Origin: Bdellovibrionaceae bacterium UBA1609
GTDB taxonomy: Bacteria; Bdellovibrionota; Bdellovibrionia; Bdellovibrionales; UBA1609
Direction: 5' to 3'
DNA length: 64,000 nt
NCBI GenBank assembly: GCA_002321895.1
Contig: DCMZ01000016.1
Coordinates: 93,942 to 157,941, forward strand
Shown: positions 15,718-23,361 of the stretch, in pieces
Layout: each line of letters starts with the position of its first letter
How positions within the stretch are numbered: the first letter of the stretch is position 1
Made by a program: the position numbers and the translations under genes
The notes under the pieces: model-generated
Database searches by the model: none
Seen by the model: the letters and a program-made list of their open reading frames with translations, nothing else
Told to the model about the DNA's origin: nothing

Positions 15718-16948
15718 ACTTCCAGGCCTGCTTAATTTCATTTAATCGATTATTTGAAAAACTGATGAAATACTTCTTATTAAACCGAGTTTTTATTGAC
15801 ACCTTAAGTAAGGAAGTAAGATCGTTGTGTACGGACGGCAGTTGCGTCCGCAATTCCTCCATTTTAGATTTGTCATTTAGGATTCTGGTAATCTGCCCGT
15901 AGATGAATCTGTCTAGGCGAGAAAGGCTAGGAGAGTTGCTCCCGTCAATCAATCTATGGCTATAAGAAAGACCTGTTTTAATTCTTTTTTGTTTTTTAAA
16001 ATCATCTATTTCGACATTCCCCGTAATGTAGTTGATTCTATCCCGAAGGTCTTTAAATCCACCTTCGACCCTTTCCTTATCAAGGGGCGATGAAAGAGTT
16101 TTTTCAAATTGAGCTAATGATAGATAAATTCGTTGCTTGATTTTATTTTCTTTTTTCGCACCTAAGTCTATTGAGAATGATCTTTTTTTCCTCCTTGCCA
16201 CCATATTGTAACGGTAACCGAGGTATTCAAATGACATTTCCTTTTTTCTTCGAAAATTATTAGAGTTGAAGTAATAGGTTTTTGAATCATTCAGCACAAT
16301 TTCTCGTGGGAGAACACTCTTTACAAAATCGTACTGTTCATCGAAAGTTTCCTGGCCCGTTGTTAAAAGGATAATATCATCGACGAACCGAGAGTAAAAT
16401 AGATTGTTCTTTTGCTTGAGCATGGTTCTGTCAAATTCTTTTAGATATAGTTCAGCGAGAAATGAACTTATTGGCAATCCTTGAGGGAGACCAGTTGGTC
16501 CCGGCTTTATACTAATTGTTTTGTTAATTAGTTGGGTATATATATCAGGCATCCCTATGCCACTGAGTAAACTTACTATTTCATTTTTAGGGACTGTGTC
16601 GAAAAAATTTTTTATGTCTAGTTTGTAAAGTTTAAATTCTAGCATTTCAAAACACAACACAGTTGCTAATTGCCTCGAAATTCTTTCCCTGTTGGACATT
16701 TTTATTTTTGATCGCTTGTTAATTTCTGATATTAGAGCCCGCTCTACAACCTTAGCTCCTATGTTTGTGGTTGAATAAACGCACCTCGATTTCAAACTCG
16801 TCGGCTTGTAAAAAGCAAGAAATGAGCTGCTATCAAGAATGGATAATGCGTCGAGTATGATCTGATTTCTCACTTCATTTGAGTCTGCATCTTTTTCGAA
16901 ATCATTTCTTCGAATGTGTTTCTTTAATAAGTAGGTATCGATGCTCAT
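15710..16948 (-). CDS. Reverse transcriptase, first of a pair (Drt3a/UG3-like)
   Basis: 412 residues; the ATG at 16946-16948 follows AAGGGA. Motifs: D111 in YKLDIKNFFDTVP, GLPQGLPISSFLAELYL at 153-169, active-site FVDD at 188-191 (RFVDDIILL) and the later FEYLGYRY. About 200 residues follow the palm, rich in basic residues. No maturase, HNH or protease domain is attached, which argues against a group II intron protein. It is the promoter-proximal gene of a two-gene operon and overlaps the second enzyme by 8 bases. The pairing with a longer YVDD enzyme is the basis for the Drt3a call. Confidence 0.85.
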   Translation of the reverse strand: MSIDTYLLKKHIRRNDFEKDADSNEVRNQIILDALSILDSSSFLAFYKPTSLKSRCVYSTTNIGAKVVERALISEINKRSKIKMSNRERISRQLATVLCFEMLEFKLYKLDIKNFFDTVPKNEIVSLLSGIGMPDIYTQLINKTISIKPGPTGLPQGLPISSFLAELYLKEFDRTMLKQKNNLFYSRFVDDIILLTTGQETFDEQYDFVKSVLPREIVLNDSKTYYFNSNNFRRKKEMSFEYLGYRYNMVARRKKRSFSIDLGAKKENKIKQRIYLSLAQFEKTLSSPLDKERVEGGFKDLRDRINYITGNVEIDDFKKQKRIKTGLSYSHRLIDGSNSPSLSRLDRFIYGQITRILNDKSKMEELRTQLPSVHNDLTSLLKVSIKTRFNKKYFISFSNNRLNEIKQAWKYE

Positions 16949-17121
16949 ATTTAATCCCTTGTTGCCTATATTATGAATGAATAAATTAATTTAAATTAGT
17001 TTAAGTTAATTATTTAAGGCGTAGGTCTTAGTATTCTTCGAATTGTGTCAATCTGAAGGCTAGTTTTCTAAGGAGGACATAGAATGCGCTTGCGGGTCCT
17101 TCCTAATAGATTTTACTTGGA

Positions 17122-17156
17122 GATAGGTGCGGACCGACTTTTGGGACTCGCTGCAT
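17122..17156. repeat. 35-bp direct repeat, tRNA-proximal copy
   Basis: GATAGGTGCGGACC...CTCGCTGCAT; 32 of 35 positions agree with 13186-13220. The three differences are not confined to adenines, so this is not a diversity-generating template/variable pair. A 44-codon frame runs through it, but the differences change amino acids, so coding constraint is unlikely. Confidence 0.75.
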
Positions 17157-17414
17157 GCTTTTTGCGTTTTAAAATCATCTCGGTATCTCAACCAAATACG
17201 ATTGTATTTGGTTTCTGATACACGAACTGATTTTAGCTTTTCGAAGCCAGCGCCTTCGGCGCATTCCGAAAAGCTGGGCGTCTCCAACAATCGTTACCCC
17301 CTCCCCGGAACACTAGCGTGTCCCGCCTGCCTCCCTGTGGTCGTCAGAGGCTCGGGGGATTGGGAGTCTCACCCGTACACATTAGGCACGACTTTCATTG
17401 GAAAAGGCCAAATT
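17157..17414. other. Gene-free, hairpin-rich stretch between the reverse transcriptase promoter and tRNA-Glu
   Basis: Part of a 498-base gene-free region (16949-17446). It has a perfect 9-bp hairpin at 17191-17212 (ACCAAATAC / GTATTTGGT, 4-base loop) and a nested hairpin at 17235-17275 (AGCTTTTCG / CGAAAAGCT enclosing GCGCC / GGCGC). A GC-rich tract follows to about 17350. The stretch 16980-17020 is very AT-rich and is the likely place for the reverse transcriptase promoter, though no clear -35/-10 pair stands out. The hairpins could be a second structured RNA or mobile-element ends. Confidence 0.45.
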
Positions 17415-17438
17415 AAAAAAGCCAGCTTACGCTGGCTT
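17415..17438 (-). terminator. Rho-independent terminator after tRNA-Glu
   Basis: AAGCCAGC and GCTGGCTT form an 8-bp stem with a 4-base loop; on the minus strand the stem is followed by a run of T. It lies 8 bases after the tRNA-Glu CCA end and ends the tRNA-Lys/tRNA-Glu transcript. Confidence 0.85.
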
Positions 17439-17446
17439 CATTAATT

Positions 17447-17522
17447 TGGCGTTCCCTACGGGAGTCGAACCCGTGTCTTCGCCGTGAAAGGGCGATGTCC
17501 TGGGCCTCTAGACGAAGGGAAC
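17447..17522 (-). tRNA. tRNA-Glu (anticodon UUC)
   Basis: 76 nt with an encoded CCA. Acceptor stem GTTCCCT / AGGGAAC, anticodon arm TCGCC-CTTTCAC-GGCGA (anticodon TTC), T arm with GGTTCGACTCC. Its 3' half is duplicated at 13309-13353, so it served as an integration site. It follows tRNA-Lys by 21 bases and probably shares its transcript. Confidence 0.97.
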
Positions 17523-17543
17523 GCAGAACAGATTAGTTAAAAA

Positions 17544-17619
17544 TGGTGATCCGTCATGGGCTCGAACCATGGACCCTCTCCTTAAAAGGGAGATGCTCTA
17601 CCGACTGAGCTAACGGATC
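17544..17619 (-). tRNA. tRNA-Lys (anticodon UUU)
   Basis: 76 nt with an encoded CCA. Acceptor stem GATCCGT / ACGGATC, D arm TAGCTCAGTCGGTAGAGC, anticodon arm TCTCC-CTTTTAA-GGAGA (anticodon TTT), T loop GGTTCGAGCCC. It is the first tRNA of a two-tRNA unit, directly behind a good promoter. Confidence 0.97.
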
Positions 17620-17639
17620 ACAGAAAACCTGAGCTCGCT

Positions 17640-17667
17640 AATCTAAACGATCTTGCCCCAGAGTCAA
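17640..17667 (-). promoter_or_regulatory. Sigma-70 type promoter of the tRNA-Lys/tRNA-Glu unit
   Basis: On the minus strand, TTGACT (17662-17667) is followed after 16 bases by TAGATT (17640-17645), 20 bases before the tRNA-Lys 5' end. The -35 box is near-consensus and the -10 box fair. Confidence 0.6.
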
Positions 17668-17784
17668 CTGGGATTTTAGCTTTTTAAAACCCTTTTAATA
17701 CATTGATTATATTGGAGAAACTTCAGTCTATCTTGTTGAATTTCTGGGCAGATGAAGGCGGCAAATCACTCTAACTACCTAAAA

Positions 17785-19428
17785 TCAAAAGGTTCCTTCA
17801 AAGGTCAGGTCCACATGGTCGCCGCTGAGGACGGGCTTTTGCAAAGGAACCGTGTATTCTAAATCGTTCACCAGCTCCACATACAACATAAATCGATTTC
17901 GCGAACGTCGCACTTTTTTATACAATTCCTGCTGATGATCATCGCTAAATTCATTCAAAGAGCGATTACCCATATCATAAGGTTGGTTTTGCAGTTTCGC
18001 CGCTTCTTGCTCATTGAGAGCCTGCTCAATTTGTGCTTCCACACGGTTTTTAAGGTCATCCATTTGTTCCCGGTTGAATGTAATTTCACCGAGTATAAAT
18101 TCGCCTTCCATTGGATCTGTCATGGCCATACGAATACGTTTTATAAAGTAAGGGCGAGTCATATCTAAGTTAATAGCAAGTTCTGATCGCCAATAAGTCA
18201 TTCCAGAAAGCCACCCCATAGATCGTCCACAATCCAAAGCAAAAAAATCAGGTTTCAAACAATTCAACTGAAAGGACTTCATCTGAATGTCCGGGAGGAA
18301 AGTTCTAAAATTCACTTCAGGCAGAGGGTTTAGAACTAACTTTTGCGGGTTTTTAAATTCAAGGAGATCGACAATGTGGTCGTGTACCATTTCAGCTCGG
18401 TCATCTAACTGCTTATAAACTTCTATCAAGCTCTGCATGTAGTGGGCATCCATCAAACCCACGTTTTGTTCCATGTGAACTCTCACTTGTTCGGCAAGAT
18501 CGATGGCGTTCATGTAATCAAAGTAAAATTCCTCCACATCTTTTTCGATCTGAGGAAGTTCGTCGGGGCGAGGGCCGCCAACAAAGTCTATGGATGCCAA
18601 AGTGTACTTAGAGGGAACCGTTGTATCTAGGGTTACAGAGCTTAAGTATTGCCGTAGACCTTCTTCAAACTCATCGATGGAGGCCGCGGTGGAAAGTCCA
18701 GTGAGTGCGCTTAAGCCGGCACCACCACGAGCATAAAACCGCACTTTTATTTCACCAGTTTGTTGCTTTGCTGAAAGAATTTGATCCACTGAAGTTTTAA
18801 CGTTTACAGTCGCCGGACCTACCGGTGCGCTGACACTAAGGCCTGCCGATAGCGTGCGTTTGTGAGCTTCCGAGAGTCCAGAAATTTCAATGATGGCCAT
18901 CGCCATGGCTTCACGAGTTTCTCTGATGACAATATGAGTGCCACACATCTCCAAAAAGTTTTTCTCATAGCCACTATCTAAAAACTTTTGAAAACGAGGG
19001 TCTAAGTCGTAGTTATCCAATTCATAGCGACCGTAATTGGCATGTGCTTTAACAACGAAAACAGCAGAGTCTTGGCTAAACGTGACTCCTTGGCCCACTT
19101 TGCCATTCACGCCCGGTTCAATGCCTTTTAAAAATTTGAGGCGAGCCGAAACTCCCAACGAAATACTCGTATGTCGACTCAACTCTTGATGGCTCGTGAC
19201 ACGAAAGGTTTCGATTTTGGCAGTCACCGACCCCAGGCCATCCAGGGGTTTCGCTTTGCTGTTTTTGAGACAACGACGATAGTCACGCAAAGGGTAGGCG
19301 CGACTAGCACCTTTTCCTAAAGCCAATGGACTTTCTGGATGGTAGTTTTGGCTAAACTGATCAAATGCCATTGAGGTGGATGTAAAAAATAAAATCACAC
19401 CTAAAGTGGCCAGATTAAAGCAGGACAT
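17785..19428 (-). CDS. Exported protein, possible MACPF-like domain
   Basis: 547 residues with a signal peptide (hydrophobic core, then TSMAF). An N-terminal ASRAYPLRDYRRCL segment is followed by a beta-rich region and then GYEKNFLEMCGTHIVI (about 153-168), which resembles the Y-x-x-F-x-x-x-GTHY signature of membrane-attack-complex/perforin proteins. The later GLSVSAPVG / VNVKTSVDQIL text and the RFYARGGAG strand suit the same fold. The glycine pair that usually follows the signature is absent. The C-terminal 200 residues form another domain. If the call holds it could form pores or bind membranes; otherwise the role is unknown. A small exported partner gene sits 3 bases upstream. Confidence 0.65.
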   Translation of the reverse strand: MSCFNLATLGVILFFTSTSMAFDQFSQNYHPESPLALGKGASRAYPLRDYRRCLKNSKAKPLDGLGSVTAKIETFRVTSHQELSRHTSISLGVSARLKFLKGIEPGVNGKVGQGVTFSQDSAVFVVKAHANYGRYELDNYDLDPRFQKFLDSGYEKNFLEMCGTHIVIRETREAMAMAIIEISGLSEAHKRTLSAGLSVSAPVGPATVNVKTSVDQILSAKQQTGEIKVRFYARGGAGLSALTGLSTAASIDEFEEGLRQYLSSVTLDTTVPSKYTLASIDFVGGPRPDELPQIEKDVEEFYFDYMNAIDLAEQVRVHMEQNVGLMDAHYMQSLIEVYKQLDDRAEMVHDHIVDLLEFKNPQKLVLNPLPEVNFRTFLPDIQMKSFQLNCLKPDFFALDCGRSMGWLSGMTYWRSELAINLDMTRPYFIKRIRMAMTDPMEGEFILGEITFNREQMDDLKNRVEAQIEQALNEQEAAKLQNQPYDMGNRSLNEFSDDHQQELYKKVRRSRNRFMLYVELVNDLEYTVPLQKPVLSGDHVDLTFEGTF

Positions 19429-19431
19429 AAA

Positions 19432-19827
19432 CTATCGGATGCCTTCCAATAAGTTTTTGCATTTGTGGTAGTAGGTGAATCCACTGAGCGGGTTCATTTG
19501 TCTTTTTAATTTTGGAAAAAGTAGGGTCTCAATCACATCGGCGGTCAGTGAATCTTCGATGTTCACATACTTAACGTACTCCAAACAAACTCGATTCATA
19601 GTTGTCCTGGAGGCGGCCACAGATCCGTCACGCAATCCATCAGAAAGGTCGTTCGCATAGATGAAAAATTCATCATCTACGTCCCGAGCACCTGCATTAT
19701 TTGCGTTGTAGGAAAAAACACGGTGTACTTCTTCGGCCGTCACTTTTCCGACGATGATTTCTTCGGCATGAGCTGGAAAGAAAAAAGCACAAATTAGGTA
19801 TACAAAAATGACATGAATTCGATCCAT
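19432..19827 (-). CDS. Small exported protein, co-transcribed with the MACPF-like gene
   Basis: Not recognised. 131 residues with a signal peptide ending PAHA. The mature part is mostly helical with two cysteines, in RVCLEY and in YHKCKNLL. Its stop is 3 bases before the start of the 547-residue exported protein, so the two are probably made together, perhaps as partner or chaperone. An RBS-like GAGAGGACC precedes the ATG at 19825-19827. Confidence 0.72.
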   Translation of the reverse strand: MDRIHVIFVYLICAFFFPAHAEEIIVGKVTAEEVHRVFSYNANNAGARDVDDEFFIYANDLSDGLRDGSVAASRTTMNRVCLEYVKYVNIEDSLTADVIETLLFPKLKRQMNPLSGFTYYHKCKNLLEGIR

Positions 19828-19883
19828 TTTGCGGGTCCTCTCAAATGTATTTGCTATGGAGGATCTGGCTGCAAACTATGTAC

Positions 19884-20411
19884 CTATAAATGAACTTCCA
19901 ACTGATCTCTAAGGCTTTTGAGGTACTTTTTCATTCTACGTTTATAGGCCCACTTGGCTAAGAATTTTGGGACGGGGAGTTTGAGGATATCTTTGAACAT
20001 CTTTTCTTCCACTTCGACATGGTAGGTAAACCGTGTGGTCTCTGAGTCGATGGCTTCAAAGATGCGATGACTTTTCAAATAGCTGGGATTATCCAAAGTG
20101 GTCTCATAAATCACTTCATGTTCGTTCATCTCAGTGATCTCTGTATAGGTAATAAAATGATCATGGCTACCAAGTTTTGCATCTTCGTAAAAAATGGTGC
20201 CCACATTAAATGGCCCATCCATTCGAATTTCATTCACTTCTTTACGCCATGAACCATCATTAAGTGCATTGCCCGCAAATTCATAAACATCCTCAATGGA
20301 TCGTTGAATTTCAATACTCTTTTCCATTACGATAAGTTCTCTCGCAAAACTGGGTGCTCCCACTAGACCAACGGCAAGCAAAACAAACCAAAACCTTAAA
20401 TAAAGATCCAT
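19884..20411 (-). CDS. Exported SRPBCC (START-like) domain protein
   Basis: 175 residues: signal peptide to about residue 23 (SFARE), then a polyketide-cyclase/START-like fold. Indicators are MEKSIEIQRSIEDVYEFAGN at the start of the fold (the usual I.AP.e.VW...d), GSWRKEV, the HDHFITYTEI strand, and the long basic C-terminal helix (KRRMKKYLKSLRDQLE) that closes the hydrophobic cavity. It likely binds a lipid or other hydrophobic ligand in the periplasm. It is divergent from the membrane protein gene at 20501. Confidence 0.75.
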   Translation of the reverse strand: MDLYLRFWFVLLAVGLVGAPSFARELIVMEKSIEIQRSIEDVYEFAGNALNDGSWRKEVNEIRMDGPFNVGTIFYEDAKLGSHDHFITYTEITEMNEHEVIYETTLDNPSYLKSHRIFEAIDSETTRFTYHVEVEEKMFKDILKLPVPKFLAKWAYKRRMKKYLKSLRDQLEVHL

Positions 20412-20500
20412 CTTTATCCCCCAAAAGATTTACTCCAATTTTGATTCTAAAATCACTCTCTCTCTAAGGTCTAGATATTGTTTTAACTAAGGGCTTTGGG

Positions 20501-22075
20501 ATGGCTTTTCTCATTGCGCCCTCTTTGAATGCCGATAATCCCAGTAAGATGCGGGAATCAAACAAAAAATCATCTTTAGTGGTCGTAAAGTTTTTGGGAG
20601 TGTTTTTTTCAATCTTCCTAATGACTGGCATCGCGTCCATGGTCAAAGGAATGCAAAAGTCGGGTTGGAATGAGCCTTTCATTGCCGGCTGCATTTTTGT
20701 TGTGTTCGGGCTATTGGGTTGGCTTTTTGTCATCTACTTAAAGACCCGGATTTCCGAATACGATGAGCTCAAAAAGAAATATCCAGAACAGCCATGGATG
20801 TGGCGTCCCGAGTGGGCAAAAGGTCAGGGCGAGTCTATGACCAGTTTTATGCCCTGGGTGTATTCGGTCATTGCGATTGCCTTAGGAGGGATCTCCTATC
20901 CTCTCATGGAGAAAAATTGGGACAAAGTCATGGAGCTGAGTTCGCCTCACGTTTTTGTGATCATGGCTCCGGCAATGGGAATTATCTTTGCGGTTTACTC
21001 TTTAGTGTTGTGGTTACGTGTGAGAAAGTATGGAAAGACGGTTTGTCGTTTGCGCTCTTTACCCGGTTTAGTGGGAGGGCGATTTGAGGCGGATATCTAT
21101 GTTGAAGAAAAGTTTTACGGGCGAGAAAAAGTAAAGGCCCGCCTAGTGTGCGCTCATCAGTATTCGTCGGGGAGCGGAAAAAATAGAACTACAGTTCGCC
21201 GTGAACTATGGTCTCAAGAGCAAGAGGTGCGGCCACAGTCAGCAAACAAAGGAGCAATTTTTCCTATTGAATTTCTTATTCCATCGGATTGTAAACCAAC
21301 GGATGTGGTGGACGGGAATGATCAAATACGTTGGGAAGTCTATATTCATGCCGATGTAGAGGGGTTAGATTATCTTGAGTATTTTCATGTGCCAGTGTTC
21401 ACCTCCGATTTACAGGAAGAAGAGAAGGTGATTCAAGAACGTTCTAGTTCCAAATATTCAGCAAAACTAAATCAAATTGATAAGTCTAAGATTGAAGAGC
21501 TAAAAGAAACACAAACTGTACAGGGGCACAGACAGTTTATTCATCATATTTCTAAGCCTGGTAAATTTTTAGCGGTTAACTTTGGTATTGTTCTAGTTCT
21601 TTTTCTATTTACAACGGCTTGTGGTTTTGCGGTCTATCAAATCAATCATATGGCGGGGCAGGATAAGATGTTTTCTCTGCTCGGTGCTTTTTTCTTAGTG
21701 TTCTCCATTCCCTTTGCCTTAGTCGGAACTTCAATGGGAGTCGCAGCTACGACCCTGTTTGGGCATACGATCTATCAACTACTGGCTAACAAAAAGGTGA
21801 CGCTATTTCCAGAGGGGATTGTCCGTACAAGCACTTTATTTGGAATCAGGAATCAGACCTTTTTTGGATGGGGTGATATTGAAAAGGTATTAGTGAGTGA
21901 GGTTATGCGATCCAATGGAAAGGCTGTCATCTATGCGGTGAAAGTCAAATTAAAGGGGAAACGATGGCCACGTACTGTTTTAGGTCCCTTCTTCGATCGA
22001 ACAGCAGCAGAGTGGCTTTTAAGGGAAGTCTCTCCCGAAAAGGACGTTACTTACGACGCAGCTGCCAACTCTTGA
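20501..22075 (+). CDS. Multi-pass membrane protein with extracytoplasmic domain, unknown function (DUF3592-like)
   Basis: About 524 residues; the start could also be the ATG at 20549, and neither has a strong ribosome binding site. There are hydrophobic pairs near residues 28-65 and 115-165, a large soluble beta domain (about 175-300) that opens CRLRSLPGLVGGRFEADI and contains QYSSGSGKNRTT, then another hydrophobic pair near 355-420 and a C-terminal soluble domain with TVLGPFFDRTAAEWLL. The arrangement resembles DUF3592-type proteins, where the soluble domain is a beta sandwich. The function is not known. Confidence 0.75.
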   Translation: MAFLIAPSLNADNPSKMRESNKKSSLVVVKFLGVFFSIFLMTGIASMVKGMQKSGWNEPFIAGCIFVVFGLLGWLFVIYLKTRISEYDELKKKYPEQPWMWRPEWAKGQGESMTSFMPWVYSVIAIALGGISYPLMEKNWDKVMELSSPHVFVIMAPAMGIIFAVYSLVLWLRVRKYGKTVCRLRSLPGLVGGRFEADIYVEEKFYGREKVKARLVCAHQYSSGSGKNRTTVRRELWSQEQEVRPQSANKGAIFPIEFLIPSDCKPTDVVDGNDQIRWEVYIHADVEGLDYLEYFHVPVFTSDLQEEEKVIQERSSSKYSAKLNQIDKSKIEELKETQTVQGHRQFIHHISKPGKFLAVNFGIVLVLFLFTTACGFAVYQINHMAGQDKMFSLLGAFFLVFSIPFALVGTSMGVAATTLFGHTIYQLLANKKVTLFPEGIVRTSTLFGIRNQTFFGWGDIEKVLVSEVMRSNGKAVIYAVKVKLKGKRWPRTVLGPFFDRTAAEWLLREVSPEKDVTYDAAANS

Positions 22076-22141
22076 TGTTGTGAGAGGACTTGGCTTCCAA
22101 CCGGAACTCTTTTATATTTCCCCTATAAAGGAGTGCTAATA

Positions 22142-22495
22142 ATGGTGAAAGTCTATCAATATAAAAGATGTAGTACCTGTGTAAAGGCCGTTAAGTTTTT
22201 AGAGAAAAAGGGAGTTAAATTTAAATCCCTAGATATAACGGAAACCCCTCCAAGTAAGTCAGAATTAAAAACCATGTTGAAAAACTATGAAGGTAACATA
22301 AAAAAGCTATTTAACACTTCAGGGGTTCAATATCGTGAGCTCAAAATTAAAGATAAGCTTCCAAAGATGACCGACGAGCAATGCATAGATATGCTAAGTT
22401 CTAACGGTAAGCTTGTGAAACGGCCATTTTTACTATCTGGTAAAGAGGGACTTGTTGGGTTTAAAGAAGACGAGTGGAAATCTCTTTTAAAGTAG
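22142..22495 (+). CDS. Spx/ArsC-family protein (arsenate-reductase-like)
   Basis: 117 residues from the ATG at 22142, eight bases after AAAGGAG. A thioredoxin-like fold with a CxxC near the start (RCSTCVKAVKF), SLDITETPPSKSEL, and the closing KRPFLLSGKEGLVGF, where arsenate reductases have an arginine-proline pair. This matches the YffB/Spx-like group of ArsC relatives. The biochemical role in this group is often glutathione- or thiol-dependent reduction and is not settled. The next gene starts 3 bases after its stop. Confidence 0.85.
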   Translation: MVKVYQYKRCSTCVKAVKFLEKKGVKFKSLDITETPPSKSELKTMLKNYEGNIKKLFNTSGVQYRELKIKDKLPKMTDEQCIDMLSSNGKLVKRPFLLSGKEGLVGFKEDEWKSLLK

Positions 22496-22498
22496 GGT

Positions 22499-22855
22499 GT
22501 GTTGGAAACAATTAAAAAGTTCATTCAATTCTTAAAAGATGTTGCCAATGATCCAGTAATTCCTTCTAGAGACAAGAAGGTGTTGTTGGCAATGATTGTT
22601 CTCGTGGTATCGCCTATTGATTTAATTCCAGACTGGATTCCAATAATCGGATTGTTAGATGATCTAGTTATCATCGCAATTATATTGGATTATTTTTTCG
22701 AGATCCTCGATCAAGAGGTTTTGTTAAAGCATTATCCCTTTGGGATGAAAAGTTTCGTAGCCACGAGAAGGCTCTCACGAATGATTACAGCATTGACTCC
22801 TGCAATGATTAGAGATCACGTATGGAAATACAAACCGGATATTTATAGGAAATAG
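22499..22855 (+). CDS. DUF1232 (YkvA-type) membrane-associated protein
   Basis: 118 residues from a GTG start directly behind the previous stop. The DUF1232 core is plain: KVLLAMIVLVVSPIDLIPDW, then IPIIGLLDDL and a second hydrophobic helix. The conserved P-x-D-L-I-P-D-x-I-P and G-x-x-D-D residues are present. Family members are small, membrane-attached and of unknown function. It is probably in one transcript with the ArsC-like gene and the following barrel protein. Confidence 0.85.
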   Translation: MLETIKKFIQFLKDVANDPVIPSRDKKVLLAMIVLVVSPIDLIPDWIPIIGLLDDLVIIAIILDYFFEILDQEVLLKHYPFGMKSFVATRRLSRMITALTPAMIRDHVWKYKPDIYRK

Positions 22856-22864
22856 GAGTAGAGT

Positions 22865-23350
22865 ATGAGGCTTTTTCTACTAGCGCTTTTTATGCCAATT
22901 TATGCTTTGGCTGGTAGCTATGATCAGGGATCCATGGAAGTGGGTGGCGCAGTAGGTATCACTAATACGAGTACTTCCGGGACGCAGATTCAATTTTCCC
23001 CACGGATTCAATACTTTTTAATCGATAATTTGGCATTGGGTCTTACTATTGATTACAACAAAAACGACGATGCTGAGGAATTGGGTATTGGTCCTTCTGC
23101 CACCTACTACTTAAATTTTTCAGAGCGATTTGTGCCCTTTATTTCTCAAACTATTTTATATAAAAACTATTCGGGAGAATTGGCTGATGGTGAGGATGGG
23201 CTCTATGCCACAACGGCAGTTGGCCTCAACTACCCTTTAGGGGATAAAACGGCTTTAAGTTTGTCTTACGAGAAGCTGTACTCGATAGTTGGCGACCAAG
23301 ATGCTGAAGAGAGCGAATCTCTAAGCTGGGGTTTTCGGGCTTATTTTTGA
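22865..23350 (+). CDS. Small outer-membrane beta-barrel protein
   Basis: 161 residues: signal peptide ending ALAG, then alternating beta strands throughout, opening GSMEVGGAVGIT and ending in WGFRAYF with a terminal phenylalanine, the usual signal for outer-membrane barrels. The length fits an 8-stranded OmpX/OmpW-sized barrel. A GGAG ribosome binding site precedes the ATG, and the gene lies 9 bases after the DUF1232 stop. Confidence 0.78.
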   Translation: MRLFLLALFMPIYALAGSYDQGSMEVGGAVGITNTSTSGTQIQFSPRIQYFLIDNLALGLTIDYNKNDDAEELGIGPSATYYLNFSERFVPFISQTILYKNYSGELADGEDGLYATTAVGLNYPLGDKTALSLSYEKLYSIVGDQDAEESESLSWGFRAYF

Positions 23351-23361
23351 TAAATAGTTTT

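Larger units (their letters stand above)
13309..17522. mobile_element. tRNA-Glu-inserted genomic island carrying a paired reverse transcriptase system
   Basis: About 4.2 kb bounded by the partial tRNA-Glu copy (13309-13353) and the intact tRNA-Glu (17447-17522), with a second pair of 35-bp direct repeats just outside and inside. The cargo is two reverse transcriptase genes and a structured noncoding stretch. The cargo is visibly more AT-rich than the flanks. There is no integrase, transposase or toxin gene inside, so it is either a satellite that uses another element's recombinase or a decayed island. Flanking genes are unrelated to it. Confidence 0.7.

Noticed and set aside
13717..16948. Group II intron or retron
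   Set aside because: No maturase or endonuclease domain, no intron ends, two overlapping RT genes, and no inverted a1/a2 msr-msd arrangement upstream of an RT.
13186..17156. Diversity-generating retroelement (template/variable repeats with RT)
   Set aside because: The repeat differences are not at adenines, the repeats are not in a target protein gene, and two RTs are present.
17084..17218. 44-codon plus-strand ORF with a strong AAGGAGG site
   Set aside because: Tempting because of the ribosome binding site, but the matching repeat at 13186 carries amino-acid-changing differences in the same frame and no start, so coding constraint is not seen.
17060..17290. 76-codon minus-strand frame
   Set aside because: It covers the 35-bp repeat and both hairpins in a gene-free region; no support as a protein.
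17127..17444. 105-codon plus-strand frame
   Set aside because: It covers hairpins and the tRNA terminator; no ribosome binding site and no protein-like pattern.
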